From assembly GCF_013377885.1 (NCBI RefSeq), contig NZ_JABKAU010000022.1, positions 1-64,000 on the forward strand: 64,000 bases of DNA. The letters run 5' to 3'. The translations under genes and the position numbers were made by a program. This DNA is from Hymenobacter lapidiphilus. GTDB lineage: Bacteria > Bacteroidota > Bacteroidia > Cytophagales > Hymenobacteraceae. Shown piece by piece: positions 43,941-52,077 of this stretch; position 1 is the first letter of the stretch; each line of letters opens with the position of its first letter. A model generated the notes under the pieces. That model saw only the letters and a program-made list of their open reading frames with translations, was not told the origin of the DNA and searched no databases.

Positions 43941-44716
43941 TGCGCTACACGCTGCTGGCGGCGGCTGTGCTGGCCCTGCCACTAAGTGTAGCGGCCCAAA
44001 AAACGAGCCGCAGCCGAGCCAGTATCGGCCGCAATGGCCAAGTAAAGTCGGTTACGACCGATAACCTGCTGGGCTATGACGACCGGCCGCTGCACCTGGG
44101 GCTGTACGTAGCCCCCAACTTCTCGCGCTACCTGATTGAGCAGGGCCCCGGGTATCCTGAGCAGGAGAAGGTGTCGGCTAACTCAATCATTAGTCCGGGC
44201 TTTTCGGTAGGCTTTCTGGGCGAACTGCGACTGGGCGAATACGGGGCCCTTACTTTCGCGCCCGGTGTAAGCTTCCTGACCCGCCGTATCGAGTTCAAGG
44301 ACCAAGGCTACATGCAGGATGTCACGCGCTATCCCAATGACCCTAAGGAAATCGAGGATCAGGAAATTGGTAGCACGCAGGTTGATTTTCCGCTGCTGTT
44401 CAAACTTAAGTCGCAGCGGCGGCGCAACACACGCGTTTACCTGGTTGCGGGTGTAAAACCGAGCCTGAATATGGGTGGGCGTCGCAAAGACCCCGAGGTG
44501 AACCTGTTGCAGGCGGCTGATTCCGATTTCGCCATCGAGTACGGCATAGGCCTTGACCTGTTCTATCCGTTCTTCAAATTCTCGCCCGAGCTGCGCTTCT
44601 CCAACGGCCTGAAAAACCTCTATGTGCCTAGCACCAACGATGTGTACAGCCGCAGCTTACAGAGCATGAAGAGCAATACGGTTACGCTTTACCTCAACAT
44701 CTGGTCGGGGCGGTAG
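43940..44716 (+). CDS. porT: Type IX secretion outer-membrane protein PorT
   Basis: 258 aa from a GTG at 43940 that overlaps the ubiE stop. Signal peptide MRYTLLAAAVLALPLSVAAQ. The rest is a small beta-barrel-like protein of the PorT family: DDRPLHLGLYVAPNFSRYLI, ISPGFSVGFLGELRLGEYGA, ALTFAPGVSFLTRRIEF, LPLLFKLKSQRR-type middle (QVDFPLLFKLKSQRRRN), and C-terminal SNGLKNLYVPSTNDVYSRSL, MKSNTVTLYLNIW. PorT is an essential outer-membrane part of the type IX secretion system. Translational coupling to ubiE is likely. An in-frame ATG at 43889 lies inside ubiE and lacks a signal peptide. Confidence 0.88.
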   Translation: MRYTLLAAAVLALPLSVAAQKTSRSRASIGRNGQVKSVTTDNLLGYDDRPLHLGLYVAPNFSRYLIEQGPGYPEQEKVSANSIISPGFSVGFLGELRLGEYGALTFAPGVSFLTRRIEFKDQGYMQDVTRYPNDPKEIEDQEIGSTQVDFPLLFKLKSQRRRNTRVYLVAGVKPSLNMGGRRKDPEVNLLQAADSDFAIEYGIGLDLFYPFFKFSPELRFSNGLKNLYVPSTNDVYSRSLQSMKSNTVTLYLNIWSGR

Positions 44717-44728
44717 GTAGCTGATACG

Positions 44729-44824
44729 AATAAGCACGCTGAGCTTGCCGAAGCATCTCTACCGCTTCGCCTGTACAGGTCAATGAAGCGGTTGAGATGC
44801 TTCGGCAAGCTCAGCGTGCTTATT
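44729..44824. repeat. Palindromic repeat AAGCACGCTGAGCTTGCCGAAGCATCTC
   Basis: Arms of about 38 bases (AATAAGCACGCTGAGCTTGC.. and complement) with a roughly 20-base interior. It shares GCTGAGC and CGAAGCATCTCTACC with the repeat at 22475. It lies between porT and the SDR gene. Confidence 0.85.
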
Positions 44825-44900
44825 TGTGTGACAAGCTTATACCTGAATTATACTTCTGGCTTTCAGATTCTTTCACTCCAGCCTCCAAGCTTCCTTCAGA

Positions 44901-45647
44901 ATGAAAACGGCATTTATTACCGGCGCTTCGTCGGGTATTGGGCGGGCAACGGCAGTGGCGCTGGGCCGCGCCGGCTTTAAGCTGGTGCTGACGGGCCGGC
45001 GGATGGAACGGCTGCAGGAACTGGCTCGCGAGCTGGCCGATGTACCCACCCATCTGCTCACGTTTGACGTGCGCGACCGGGCCGCTGTGGACGCTGCTGT
45101 GGCTAGCCTGCCCGCCGAGTTTGCCGATGTCGACGTGCTTATCAATAATGCCGGCAATGCCCATGGTCTGGCCCCCATTCAGCAGGGCGACCCCGCCGAC
45201 TGGGATGCTATGCTCGACGGCAACGTGAAGGGGCTGCTGTATGTGAGCCGGGCCGTACTACCGGCCATGACGCGCCGAAACACCGGCCACATCATCAACA
45301 TCGGTTCCATTGCGGGCCACGAAACCTACGCCAACGGCAACGTGTACTGCGCTTCGAAAGCAGCCGTAGCGGCCCTGACCAAAGGCATGCGCCTCGACTT
45401 ATTGCCCCACCATATTCGGGTGGCCGAAGTGAATCCGGGGGCCGTGGAAACCGAATTTTCGGAGGTGCGCTTCAAGGGCGACACCCAGCGGGCCGCCGGC
45501 GTGTACCAGGGCTATGAGGCCCTGCGGGCCGAAGACGTGGCCGACCTGCTGGCCTTTATGGTGACGCGCCCGGCCCACGTTAATATTGCGGAAGTCCTGA
45601 TTTTGCCCGCTGCCCAGGGGGCTGCCACGGTTATCCAGAAGGAGTAG
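44901..45647 (+). CDS. SDR-family oxidoreductase
   Basis: 248 aa. NAD(P)-binding TGASSGIGRATAVALGRAG (residues 7-25), LINNAGNAHG, and catalytic Ser/Tyr/Lys in NIGSIAGHETYANGNVYCAS(K). PGAVETEFSEVRFKGD is typical of the YdfG-type NADP-dependent 3-hydroxy acid/serine dehydrogenases. The substrate is not certain. Cytoplasmic, monocistronic, between two palindromic repeats. Confidence 0.93.
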   Translation: MKTAFITGASSGIGRATAVALGRAGFKLVLTGRRMERLQELARELADVPTHLLTFDVRDRAAVDAAVASLPAEFADVDVLINNAGNAHGLAPIQQGDPADWDAMLDGNVKGLLYVSRAVLPAMTRRNTGHIINIGSIAGHETYANGNVYCASKAAVAALTKGMRLDLLPHHIRVAEVNPGAVETEFSEVRFKGDTQRAAGVYQGYEALRAEDVADLLAFMVTRPAHVNIAEVLILPAAQGAATVIQKE

Positions 45648-45662
45648 AACTGTGGCTGCAGC

Positions 45663-45827
45663 TTCGCTAACCTGCGTTGGGGAGGTCGGTGTAGGGGCGG
45701 GGCTTGTCCCCGCCCGCCGTCAGAATAATGCGTTGAACCGCTGTTCGCATGCCCCGTACGTGTCGTTCAACGGCGGGCGCGGACAAGCCCCGCCCCTACA
45801 CCGACCTGCCCAACACAGGTTAGCGAA
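45663..45827. repeat. GC-rich nested palindrome GTAGGGGCGGGGCTTGTCCCCGC
   Basis: The core arms GGTCGGTGTAGGGGCGGGGC.../...GCCCCGCCCCTACACCGACC pair with few mismatches, and the outer TTCGCTAACCTG/CAGGTTAGCGAA pairs too, giving arms of about 60 bases. The interior includes GTTGAAC/GTTCAAC. It lies between convergent genes. Confidence 0.85.
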
Positions 45828-45883
45828 ACGGCAGGAGGATGCTCTGATTGATTCTTGCTTCCTGTTGCGCCGAAAACACAGCT

Positions 45884-46528
45884 TTACTGTGCCAGTTGCA
45901 GCAGTGTCCCCCGATCCAGGGTGTGCGTACCGGCAAAGCGGATCAAGGTTGGCTCAACGCCCAGCCGGCGCAGGAACATCTGCTGTTTCTGCAAGTCCTC
46001 ATCCTTGATGAACTCATCCTCGGTGCCGCATACCAGCGTTACGCCCAGGCCTTGTAGCAGGCGGGTGGCCACCGGAAAATCCATGTCGGGTGGGAAGGCG
46101 CCGGCCCAGAGGATGAGTCGTGCCGGCCGGAACGTGGCGCGGGCCAGCCAGCGGCTGACGGTGGCTGCTCCCTGCGAGAAGCCCAGCACCGTAACGGCCG
46201 CATCGGGCGCGGCCCAGGGTAAGATAGTAGCCGCCAGTTGATTAAGATAGACTACGTAATCCTCGATTTCGGTCAGCCGGCTCTCTTTGGTCATCCAGGT
46301 GGCACCTATCCGGCCGCTGGTGCCGTTGAGATAAAAGCGCGACAGACCCTCGGGCGCGACAACGACCAGGTGTGGATCGGCGGCCACCAAGGGGGCGAAG
46401 TGTCGCACAAAATAGGCCGCGAGCTGCCCGTAACCATGCGCCACAAACCACACCCGTCGCGTAGCCGCCGACAACTCGCCCAACTGCTGATAGCGGGCCG
46501 TGCGTGCAACCGTAAGCGAGTGTTCCAT
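45884..46528 (-). CDS. Alpha/beta-hydrolase, predicted esterase
   Basis: 214 aa. Short alpha/beta-hydrolase of the phospholipase/carboxylesterase (YpfH-like) kind: FVAHGYGQLAAYFVRHF near residue 30, nucleophile elbow VTVLGFSQGAATVSRWLA (Ser about residue 119), an Asp in LVCGTEDEFI, and a late His in RFAGTHTLDRGTL. No signal peptide, so cytoplasmic. Substrate unknown. It is next to cdd on the same strand, with a 141-base gap. Confidence 0.85.
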   Translation of the reverse strand: MEHSLTVARTARYQQLGELSAATRRVWFVAHGYGQLAAYFVRHFAPLVAADPHLVVVAPEGLSRFYLNGTSGRIGATWMTKESRLTEIEDYVVYLNQLAATILPWAAPDAAVTVLGFSQGAATVSRWLARATFRPARLILWAGAFPPDMDFPVATRLLQGLGVTLVCGTEDEFIKDEDLQKQQMFLRRLGVEPTLIRFAGTHTLDRGTLLQLAQ

Positions 46529-46669
46529 AAAACAATAAGGTAGCGAAACGAGGAGTTGGTGCCCGGATAACCTGATGACGTACCCGATACAGTCGCAACT
46601 GGGCTGCCGATAACGCCTTCAGGCCCCTCGTAAATAGTGCTTTGCCTGAAAAATCAGCCTACCAATGGT

Positions 46670-47164
46670 CTATTTCAACTTCGGCAGGTCCTCGGCGCTG
46701 AAACCGAAGGGAAGCAGGGAAGAGAGGGAGGGGAAGCGGTAGATACTGCCATCGGGACCGGGCAGCAGCAACGGAATGGGCTGCTCCTGGCGCTGCTCGT
46801 ACTCGGCCATTACCTGCCGGCAGGCGCCGCAGGGGTTGGCCGGCCCAAATTCGCCACCAGCGGGGCGGGCAGCTACCGCCATGCCCACGATGCGGCGCTG
46901 AGGCTGCGAAACGGCCAGCCCGAATAGCGCCGTACGCTCGGCGCACAAGCCCGAGGGGTATGCAGCGTTTTCCTGGTTGGATCCCCCGAATACAGTACCG
47001 TCATCGAGCAGTAGCGCCGCGCCTACCTGGAAGTGGGAGTAAGGGGAGTGAGACGTGGCCGTGGCCGCCTGGGCCGCCTGCCAAGTGGCAGTTTCGGCGG
47101 GCGTCAGATCGGCTTCGGAGGCCAGTATGTCGGCCGTGATGGTCAGGGTAAGGGTGTGGGCCAT
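46670..47164 (-). CDS. cdd: Cytidine deaminase
   Basis: 164 aa from the ATG at 47164. Zinc site CAERTALFGLA (C-A-E) and PCGACRQVMAEY, with SHFQVGAALLLDDGTVFGGS and NQENAAYPSGLCAERT upstream; all residues of the homotetrameric cytidine deaminase family are present. It converts (deoxy)cytidine to (deoxy)uridine in pyrimidine salvage. It is divergent from the saccharopine dehydrogenase-like gene. The open frame upstream of the ATG runs antisense through that gene's start and is rejected. Confidence 0.95.
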   Translation of the reverse strand: MAHTLTLTITADILASEADLTPAETATWQAAQAATATSHSPYSHFQVGAALLLDDGTVFGGSNQENAAYPSGLCAERTALFGLAVSQPQRRIVGMAVAARPAGGEFGPANPCGACRQVMAEYEQRQEQPIPLLLPGPDGSIYRFPSLSSLLPFGFSAEDLPKLK

Positions 47165-47326
47165 GCGGGGCAAAGGAGCGGGTGCCGCAAGCGGGCCCGA
47201 CAAAGTGAAAAGGGGCGACGAATGTACGGTTTTTTGCGAGAATGGCCGAAAAATGCGGTGGTGAGTGTTTACCAACTCACTCAGTGCCCGTTTCCCTATC
47301 TTGCCGCCCCACCCACTCAACCACCT

Positions 47327-48691
47327 ATGCCGCGTATTCTGCTGCTGGGAGCCGGCCGTTCGGCTGCCTCGCTTATCAACTATCTGCTACACCACGCTCC
47401 CACCGAAGGTTGGAGGCTAACCATAGCCGACGTGCAACCGGCGCATCTGGCGCCAGTGCTGGCCGCGCACTCGGAATATGCCCAAGCCGTGCCATTTGAT
47501 GTGCATGACGAAAACCTGCTGGAAGAGCTGGTTGCCGACGCCGACGTGGTGGTATCGATGCTGCCGGCGCTGTTCCATGCCCCGGTGGCGCGGGCCTGCG
47601 TGCGGCATGGGCGGCACTTGGCTACAGCGAGCTACGTAAACGACGAAATCCGGGCAATGGCGCCGGCGGCTGAAGCGGCGGGCGTTACGCTGCTCATGGA
47701 GTGCGGCCTCGACCCCGGCCTCGACCATATGTCGGCCATGCGCGTGCTGGCCGACATCCGGGAGCAGGGCGGCCGGGTTATCTCGTTCAAATCGTATTGT
47801 GGGGGGCTGCTGGCCCCCGAGGCCGAGGCGGGCAACCCCTGGCGCTACAAGTTTACCTGGAACCCGCGCAACGTGGTGCTGGCAGGGCAGGGCACGGCCA
47901 AGTACCTGGAGCAGGGCCGGCTGCGCTTTATTCCGTACCAGCAGCTTTTTACGCGCCTCGAAACAGTAGCTGTGCCCGGCTTCGGCGAGTTTGAGGGCTA
48001 CGCCAACCGCGACTCGCTGAGCTACCGCGCCCCGTATGCGCTGGACCATGTGCACACCATGCTGCGCGGCACGTTGCGCCGGCCGGGCTACTGCGCTGCC
48101 TGGCAGCAGCTGGTGCGCCTGGGCCTCACCGACGACAACGTGCAGTTGGGCAACTCCGCCAGCCTTACTTGGGCCGAGCTGGTAGCCGCCTACCTGCCGC
48201 TGCCCACCACTGCCGGCCAGCGGCTACCTGCCCGCGTGGCAGCACACCTGGGCCTGCCACCCGATTCGGTGGAAATGCAACAGCTAAGCTGGCTGGGGCT
48301 GTTTGACGATGTGCCGGTGGGCCAGGCCGATGCCACTCCAGCCCAGCTGCTCGAAAAACGTCTGACCGAAAAGTGGGCGCTAGCACCCACCGACCACGAT
48401 ATGATTGTAATGCAGCATCAGTTCGAATACCAGCTGAACGGGCAGCACTATGGCCGTAATTCGTCGGTAGTGGTGCTGGGCGACGATGCCACCCACACGG
48501 CCATGGCCAAAACCGTGGGCCTGCCGCTGGGCATGGCCGTACGGCGGCTGGCCACCGGGCAGCTGCAGCAGCGGGGCGTCATCATCCCAACTTTGCCGGA
48601 ACTCTACAACCCTATTCTGGACGAGCTGGCCGCTGATTATGGTATTGCTTTCGTGGAAGAGGAGCTTGGAGTATTGGCTGCGGCGCAATAA
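47327..48691 (+). CDS. Saccharopine dehydrogenase-like oxidoreductase
   Basis: 454 aa from the ATG at 47327. N-terminal Rossmann fold RILLLGAGRSAASLINYLL (residues 3-21); DADVVVSMLPALFHAPVARA; then LLMECGLDPGLDHMSAMRVL and FKSYCGGLLAPEAEAGNPWR, which match the NADP-dependent, glutamate-forming saccharopine reductase (Lys9-like) family. In bacteria such enzymes act in lysine degradation or alternative lysine routes; the partner aminotransferases are not seen here. A TATCTTGC element lies 22 bases upstream. Confidence 0.9.
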   Translation: MPRILLLGAGRSAASLINYLLHHAPTEGWRLTIADVQPAHLAPVLAAHSEYAQAVPFDVHDENLLEELVADADVVVSMLPALFHAPVARACVRHGRHLATASYVNDEIRAMAPAAEAAGVTLLMECGLDPGLDHMSAMRVLADIREQGGRVISFKSYCGGLLAPEAEAGNPWRYKFTWNPRNVVLAGQGTAKYLEQGRLRFIPYQQLFTRLETVAVPGFGEFEGYANRDSLSYRAPYALDHVHTMLRGTLRRPGYCAAWQQLVRLGLTDDNVQLGNSASLTWAELVAAYLPLPTTAGQRLPARVAAHLGLPPDSVEMQQLSWLGLFDDVPVGQADATPAQLLEKRLTEKWALAPTDHDMIVMQHQFEYQLNGQHYGRNSSVVVLGDDATHTAMAKTVGLPLGMAVRRLATGQLQQRGVIIPTLPELYNPILDELAADYGIAFVEEELGVLAAAQ

Positions 48692-48735
48692 GCGGTTGGT
48701 GGGTGAGTTATAGCATCCGGACAAGCCTATTTGTT

Positions 48736-49683
48736 ATGCAAAATTACCTGCGCCTCCGGGGCCGGCTGCTGGGTCGGCAGCTGCGCGAGCTAGGCTGGTG
48801 GCGGCTGCTGGTGCTGGGGAGCCTGCTGGGGCTGGCGGCGGCCCAATCACTTTTCACGGCCGCCGCTCATCCTACGCTGGTGTGGGCCGTGCCGTTGGTA
48901 GTGGTCCTGTTCGTGCTTAGCCTGCACCGCCGCCGTGCCGATTTGCCTTTTCTGCACATGGCCGCACCCGAGTTTCGGGGCTGGCTGGCCGCAGAATATG
49001 CGCTGTGCAGCCTGCCGGTGGCGCTGGCTTTGCTGGGATGGGGCCGCCCGGGGCCGGCAGCGCTGACGGTGGCAGGCGCAGCAGTGGTGGCACTGGTGCC
49101 GGCCGCGGCTGCCACCGCCAGCCGGGTACGGCGGCCAACGTGGTTTCGGAGCCTGGCCTTTGAGTGGGTGAGTGTGGGCCGCCGGCCAGTGTTGGGACTG
49201 GCGTGGCTGGTGCTACTAACGGCGGCCATCATCACCCGCGCCAACAGTACTGGGCCGGCGCTGGCCGTGCTGGTCTGGCTGCTGCTTACGCTGGAAACGT
49301 ACGGGCCGGCCGAGCCCTGGAGTTGGCTGCTGCCCGCCCTGCGCACACCGGGAGCCTGGTTGCGGCAGCGGGTGGGGTGGGGGCTGCTGTATTTTGGCCT
49401 CACGGTGGCTCCGCTGGCAGCCGTACTGGCTGTGGGCCCGGCCGGAGCAGGTGGCACGGCGTTGGTGCTGGGCTGGTGCGCCACGGTTCTGACGATGGTA
49501 GTGCTAGCCAAATACGCCTTCTATCCGCACGCCACGCTGGGCCGCCTCACGCAGGCCGGAGCCATAGTGGTGGGCCTGTCGGTGCTGGGCAGTAACCCGG
49601 CCTACTTCGCCCTGCTACTGGCCTGCTTCCTGGGGCTGCTGCTGAAAAGCCCGAACCAGCTGGCGCAATACCGCCGCGAGTAG
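48736..49683 (+). CDS. Polytopic membrane protein, probable ABC permease
   Basis: 315 aa from the ATG at 48736. About eight hydrophobic segments; no known permease motif was recognised. It is directly followed (58 bases) by an ABC ATPase gene on the same strand, which suggests the two form an ABC transporter with this protein as the membrane subunit. The cytoplasmic loop after the first two segments (LHRRRADLPFLHMAAPEFRG) could be the coupling region. Substrate unknown. The protein is unusually rich in Leu, Ala, Val and Trp. Confidence 0.6.
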   Translation: MQNYLRLRGRLLGRQLRELGWWRLLVLGSLLGLAAAQSLFTAAAHPTLVWAVPLVVVLFVLSLHRRRADLPFLHMAAPEFRGWLAAEYALCSLPVALALLGWGRPGPAALTVAGAAVVALVPAAAATASRVRRPTWFRSLAFEWVSVGRRPVLGLAWLVLLTAAIITRANSTGPALAVLVWLLLTLETYGPAEPWSWLLPALRTPGAWLRQRVGWGLLYFGLTVAPLAAVLAVGPAGAGGTALVLGWCATVLTMVVLAKYAFYPHATLGRLTQAGAIVVGLSVLGSNPAYFALLLACFLGLLLKSPNQLAQYRRE

Positions 49684-49741
49684 CCAATTCATTATCGAGC
49701 CCGGCAGACTGAGGAAAGAAATAGTTAACGCGACACGGAAT

Positions 49742-50443
49742 ATGTTGTCAATTGAAGGCTTAGGCAAAGATTTTGGGAATCACACGGTGCTGCACCACGT
49801 CGATTTGAATCTGCGGCCGGGCACACTGCACGGGCTGGTAGGATCCAACGGAGCGGGCAAAACCACGCTGCTGCACTGCCTCTATGGCCTGCACGCCGAC
49901 TACCGTGGCGCGGTGCACGAAACCAGCGGGCAAAGCATCCGCGAGTGCACGGGCCTGCTGCCCTACGAGCCCTACTTTTACCCGCGCATCACCGGCCGCG
50001 AATACGTGGAATTCTGCCTGCAGGCCCGCGGCCAGCCGGTGCCCAGCCTCGCGGGCTGGAATGAGCTGCTGGAACTGCCCCTTAACCAATACGCCGAAGA
50101 CTACTCGGCTGGTATGAAGAAGAAGTTGGCCCTGCTGGCGCTATTGGTGCAAAACTTCCGCTACCTCGTGCTCGACGAACCCTTCAACGGCCTCGACCTG
50201 AGCGCCAACCTGCTGCTCATGGAGGTGTTGCGCCGCCTGCGCCAGCAGGGCACCGGTATCCTGCTGACCTCGCACCTGCTGGGCTCCCTCACCGAACTGT
50301 GCGACGAAATAACGGTACTGGCCGAGGGCCGGGTCCTGCGTCATTATCCCGCCACCGACTTCGCCCGCCTGCCCACCGATTTGTTGGGCCAGCTGCATCA
50401 GCAGAAACTGGAAGCCCTAACGGCACTTTTGCCGCTTGCCTAA
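49742..50443 (+). CDS. ABC transporter ATP-binding protein
   Basis: 233 aa. Walker A GLVGSNGAGKTTLLHCLYG (residues about 33-51), a shortened signature AEDYSAGMKKKLALLALL (SAGMKKK in place of LSGGQ), Walker B YLVLDEPFNGLDL and switch His in LLTSHLLGSL. The SAGMKKK signature is typical of exporters and gliding- or Nod-type subfamilies. It should power the membrane protein encoded just upstream. The closest functional class is export, from the signature motif only. Confidence 0.92.
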   Translation: MLSIEGLGKDFGNHTVLHHVDLNLRPGTLHGLVGSNGAGKTTLLHCLYGLHADYRGAVHETSGQSIRECTGLLPYEPYFYPRITGREYVEFCLQARGQPVPSLAGWNELLELPLNQYAEDYSAGMKKKLALLALLVQNFRYLVLDEPFNGLDLSANLLLMEVLRRLRQQGTGILLTSHLLGSLTELCDEITVLAEGRVLRHYPATDFARLPTDLLGQLHQQKLEALTALLPLA

Positions 50444-50490
50444 GCAAATCGGTCAGCGGTGGCAGCCCGCTTCGCAGTGCATGGCAGTTG

Positions 50491-51213
50491 CTACAGCGCC
50501 AGATAGAACGGCCCCAGCCGCTCCCGAAACCAGGAAGTATAGGTTTCGGAGTCCGGCTCGTGCAGCGGCAGGTCCTGCTTCTGTACCGATATAGGCTGCC
50601 GCCCGAATTCCACGATATGGCGCAGCGGCTTGCTGGTGGCGCGGTGGCGAAGTACCAGCCGGGTTGCCGGAAACAGGCCCATGGCAGCCGCCTCGCGCTC
50701 AAACTCCTGCATTTCGGGGGGCGGCAACAGCACCGTGAGGCGACCGGGGGGCGTCAGGAAGTCGGCGGCAAAGCGGGCCAGCTCAGCAAAACTCAGCGTA
50801 TCGTTGGCGGCGTGGCGGGCGGTGGTGCGCCGGGCGTCAGGCGAGCGGAGGGCATGGCGAAAAAAGGGCGGGTTGCAGATGATGTGGTCGAAGGGTCGGG
50901 GGCAGGCGGCGGCCAGCTGGGCCAGCGGCTGCGCGTGCAGGTACAGCCGCGCTGCCCAGGGGCTGGCCGCGAAGTTGGCCACTGCCTGCGCCGCTGCTGC
51001 TTCGTCCAGCTCCACGGCTTCGATGGTGGCCGTAGGGTTGCGCTGGGCCGCCATCAGGGCCAGCAGGCCGGTGCCGGTGCCAATGTCGAGTATCCGCGCT
51101 GCACCTGCTACGGCTGCTACCGCGCCCAGCACGCAGGCATCGGTGCACACCTTCATGGCACAGGCTGCCTGCTCGATGCGGAACTGCTTGAACTGGAAGT
51201 AGGAGTTAGCCAT
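50491..51213 (-). CDS. trmN6: tRNA1(Val) A37 N6-methyltransferase TrmN6
   Basis: 240 aa. QFKQFRIEQAACAMKVCTDA near the N-terminus and the SAM motif ILDIGTGTGLLALMAAQRNP (about residues 41-60) are typical of YfiC/TrmN6; the catalytic tetrapeptide NPPF is in HIICNPPFFRHAL (about 114-126). It methylates A37 of tRNA1(Val). The next gene on the strand is rnhA, separated by a long palindrome. All key residues look intact. Confidence 0.92.
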   Translation of the reverse strand: MANSYFQFKQFRIEQAACAMKVCTDACVLGAVAAVAGAARILDIGTGTGLLALMAAQRNPTATIEAVELDEAAAAQAVANFAASPWAARLYLHAQPLAQLAAACPRPFDHIICNPPFFRHALRSPDARRTTARHAANDTLSFAELARFAADFLTPPGRLTVLLPPPEMQEFEREAAAMGLFPATRLVLRHRATSKPLRHIVEFGRQPISVQKQDLPLHEPDSETYTSWFRERLGPFYLAL

Positions 51214-51244
51214 TGTTTCAGTTGCCGGTTACCAGCTGTTGGGA

Positions 51245-51347
51245 AGAACGTCATTCAGAGCGCAGCGAAGAAGCTGGCGTGCTGACGTTGGGTTAGCATG
51301 GCAACGTCAGCACGCCAGCTTCTTCGCTACGCTCTGAATGACGTTCT
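51245..51347. repeat. Long palindrome AGAACGTCATTCAGAGCGCAGCGAAGAAGCTG
   Basis: 46-base arms with a single mismatch (GCGCAGC against GCGTAGC) and an 11-base loop. The outer 28 bases are the GTCATTCAGAGCG-family arm; the inner GCTGGCGTGCTGACGTTG is specific to this copy. It lies between rnhA and trmN6. Confidence 0.9.
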
Positions 51348-51350
51348 CTG

Positions 51351-51382
51351 CCTAATCCCTAATCCCTAATCCCTAATCCTTA
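51351..51382. repeat. Heptamer array (CCCTAAT)n at rnhA stop
   Basis: About four and a half copies of CCCTAAT, a telomere-like heptamer. On the minus strand GGATTAGGGATTAGG directly follows the rnhA stop codon TAA. It immediately adjoins the palindrome at 51245. Confidence 0.65.
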
Positions 51383-51835
51383 AACCAGCGCCTCGTAGCC
51401 GGCGTCAATCAGTAGGGGGCCGCGGGTGGCGCTGCGCACGGCCAGCTGGTCGCACCGCTCGTTTTCGGGGTGGCCGTTGTGGCCGCGCACCCAGCGGAAC
51501 TGCACCGTGCGCTGCTTGTATATTTTGATGAAGCGCCGCCATAAGTCCTCGTTGGCTTTCTTGCCGAAATCGGCCTTATTGGCCCAACCGAACACCCACT
51601 TTTTCTCTACCGAGTCCACTACGTAGCGCGAATCGGTGACGACCATAACGGGCAGCTCGGGGCGGTTTACGGCTTCCAGGCCTACAATCACGGCCAGCAG
51701 CTCCATGCGGTTGTTGGTGGTCAGGCGGAAGCCCTCGCTGAGTTCCTTCTCGTGGGCGCCAAAGCGCAAAAGCGCGCCGTAGCCGCCCGGCCCGGGGTTG
51801 CCCCGCGAGGAGCCATCGGTGAACAGGTAAATCAA
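51380..51835 (-). CDS. rnhA: Ribonuclease HI
   Basis: 151 aa from a TTG at 51835 (no ATG or GTG is available in frame nearby). Catalytic carboxylates are all present: TDGSSRGNPGPGGYGALL (Asp, residue 7), TTNNRMELLAVIVGL (Glu), VVTDSRYVVDSV (Asp) and HNGHPENERCDQLAVRSA (Asp). Length and motifs match RNase HI, which degrades the RNA of RNA-DNA hybrids. A heptamer tandem repeat begins at its stop codon. Confidence 0.95.
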   Translation of the reverse strand: MIYLFTDGSSRGNPGPGGYGALLRFGAHEKELSEGFRLTTNNRMELLAVIVGLEAVNRPELPVMVVTDSRYVVDSVEKKWVFGWANKADFGKKANEDLWRRFIKIYKQRTVQFRWVRGHNGHPENERCDQLAVRSATRGPLLIDAGYEALV

Positions 51836-52077
51836 GGTGCTGAAATGTTAGCTTGTCGCTGTCAGCTCGCGTACGTAAAGCAACCGGGTACGAGCTGAGC
51901 AGCCAAAATGGGAGGGCGCAAGGTACAACCCACATGCGTTGGATGTGCAGCAGAAACGGAGCCTCGCTTCGATTTTCTACGGCCCTGACAGGAAGTGTGG
52001 CCGGCCCCGCATCGAGGATGTGCTGGTATTCGACCCACAGCTGTGAGCTGAATACGAACAAATAAAAGCCCAAAAAC

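Noticed and set aside
51351..51382. CRISPR-like or telomeric array
   Set aside because: Seven-base perfect tandem without spacers and only about four copies; a simple tandem repeat.
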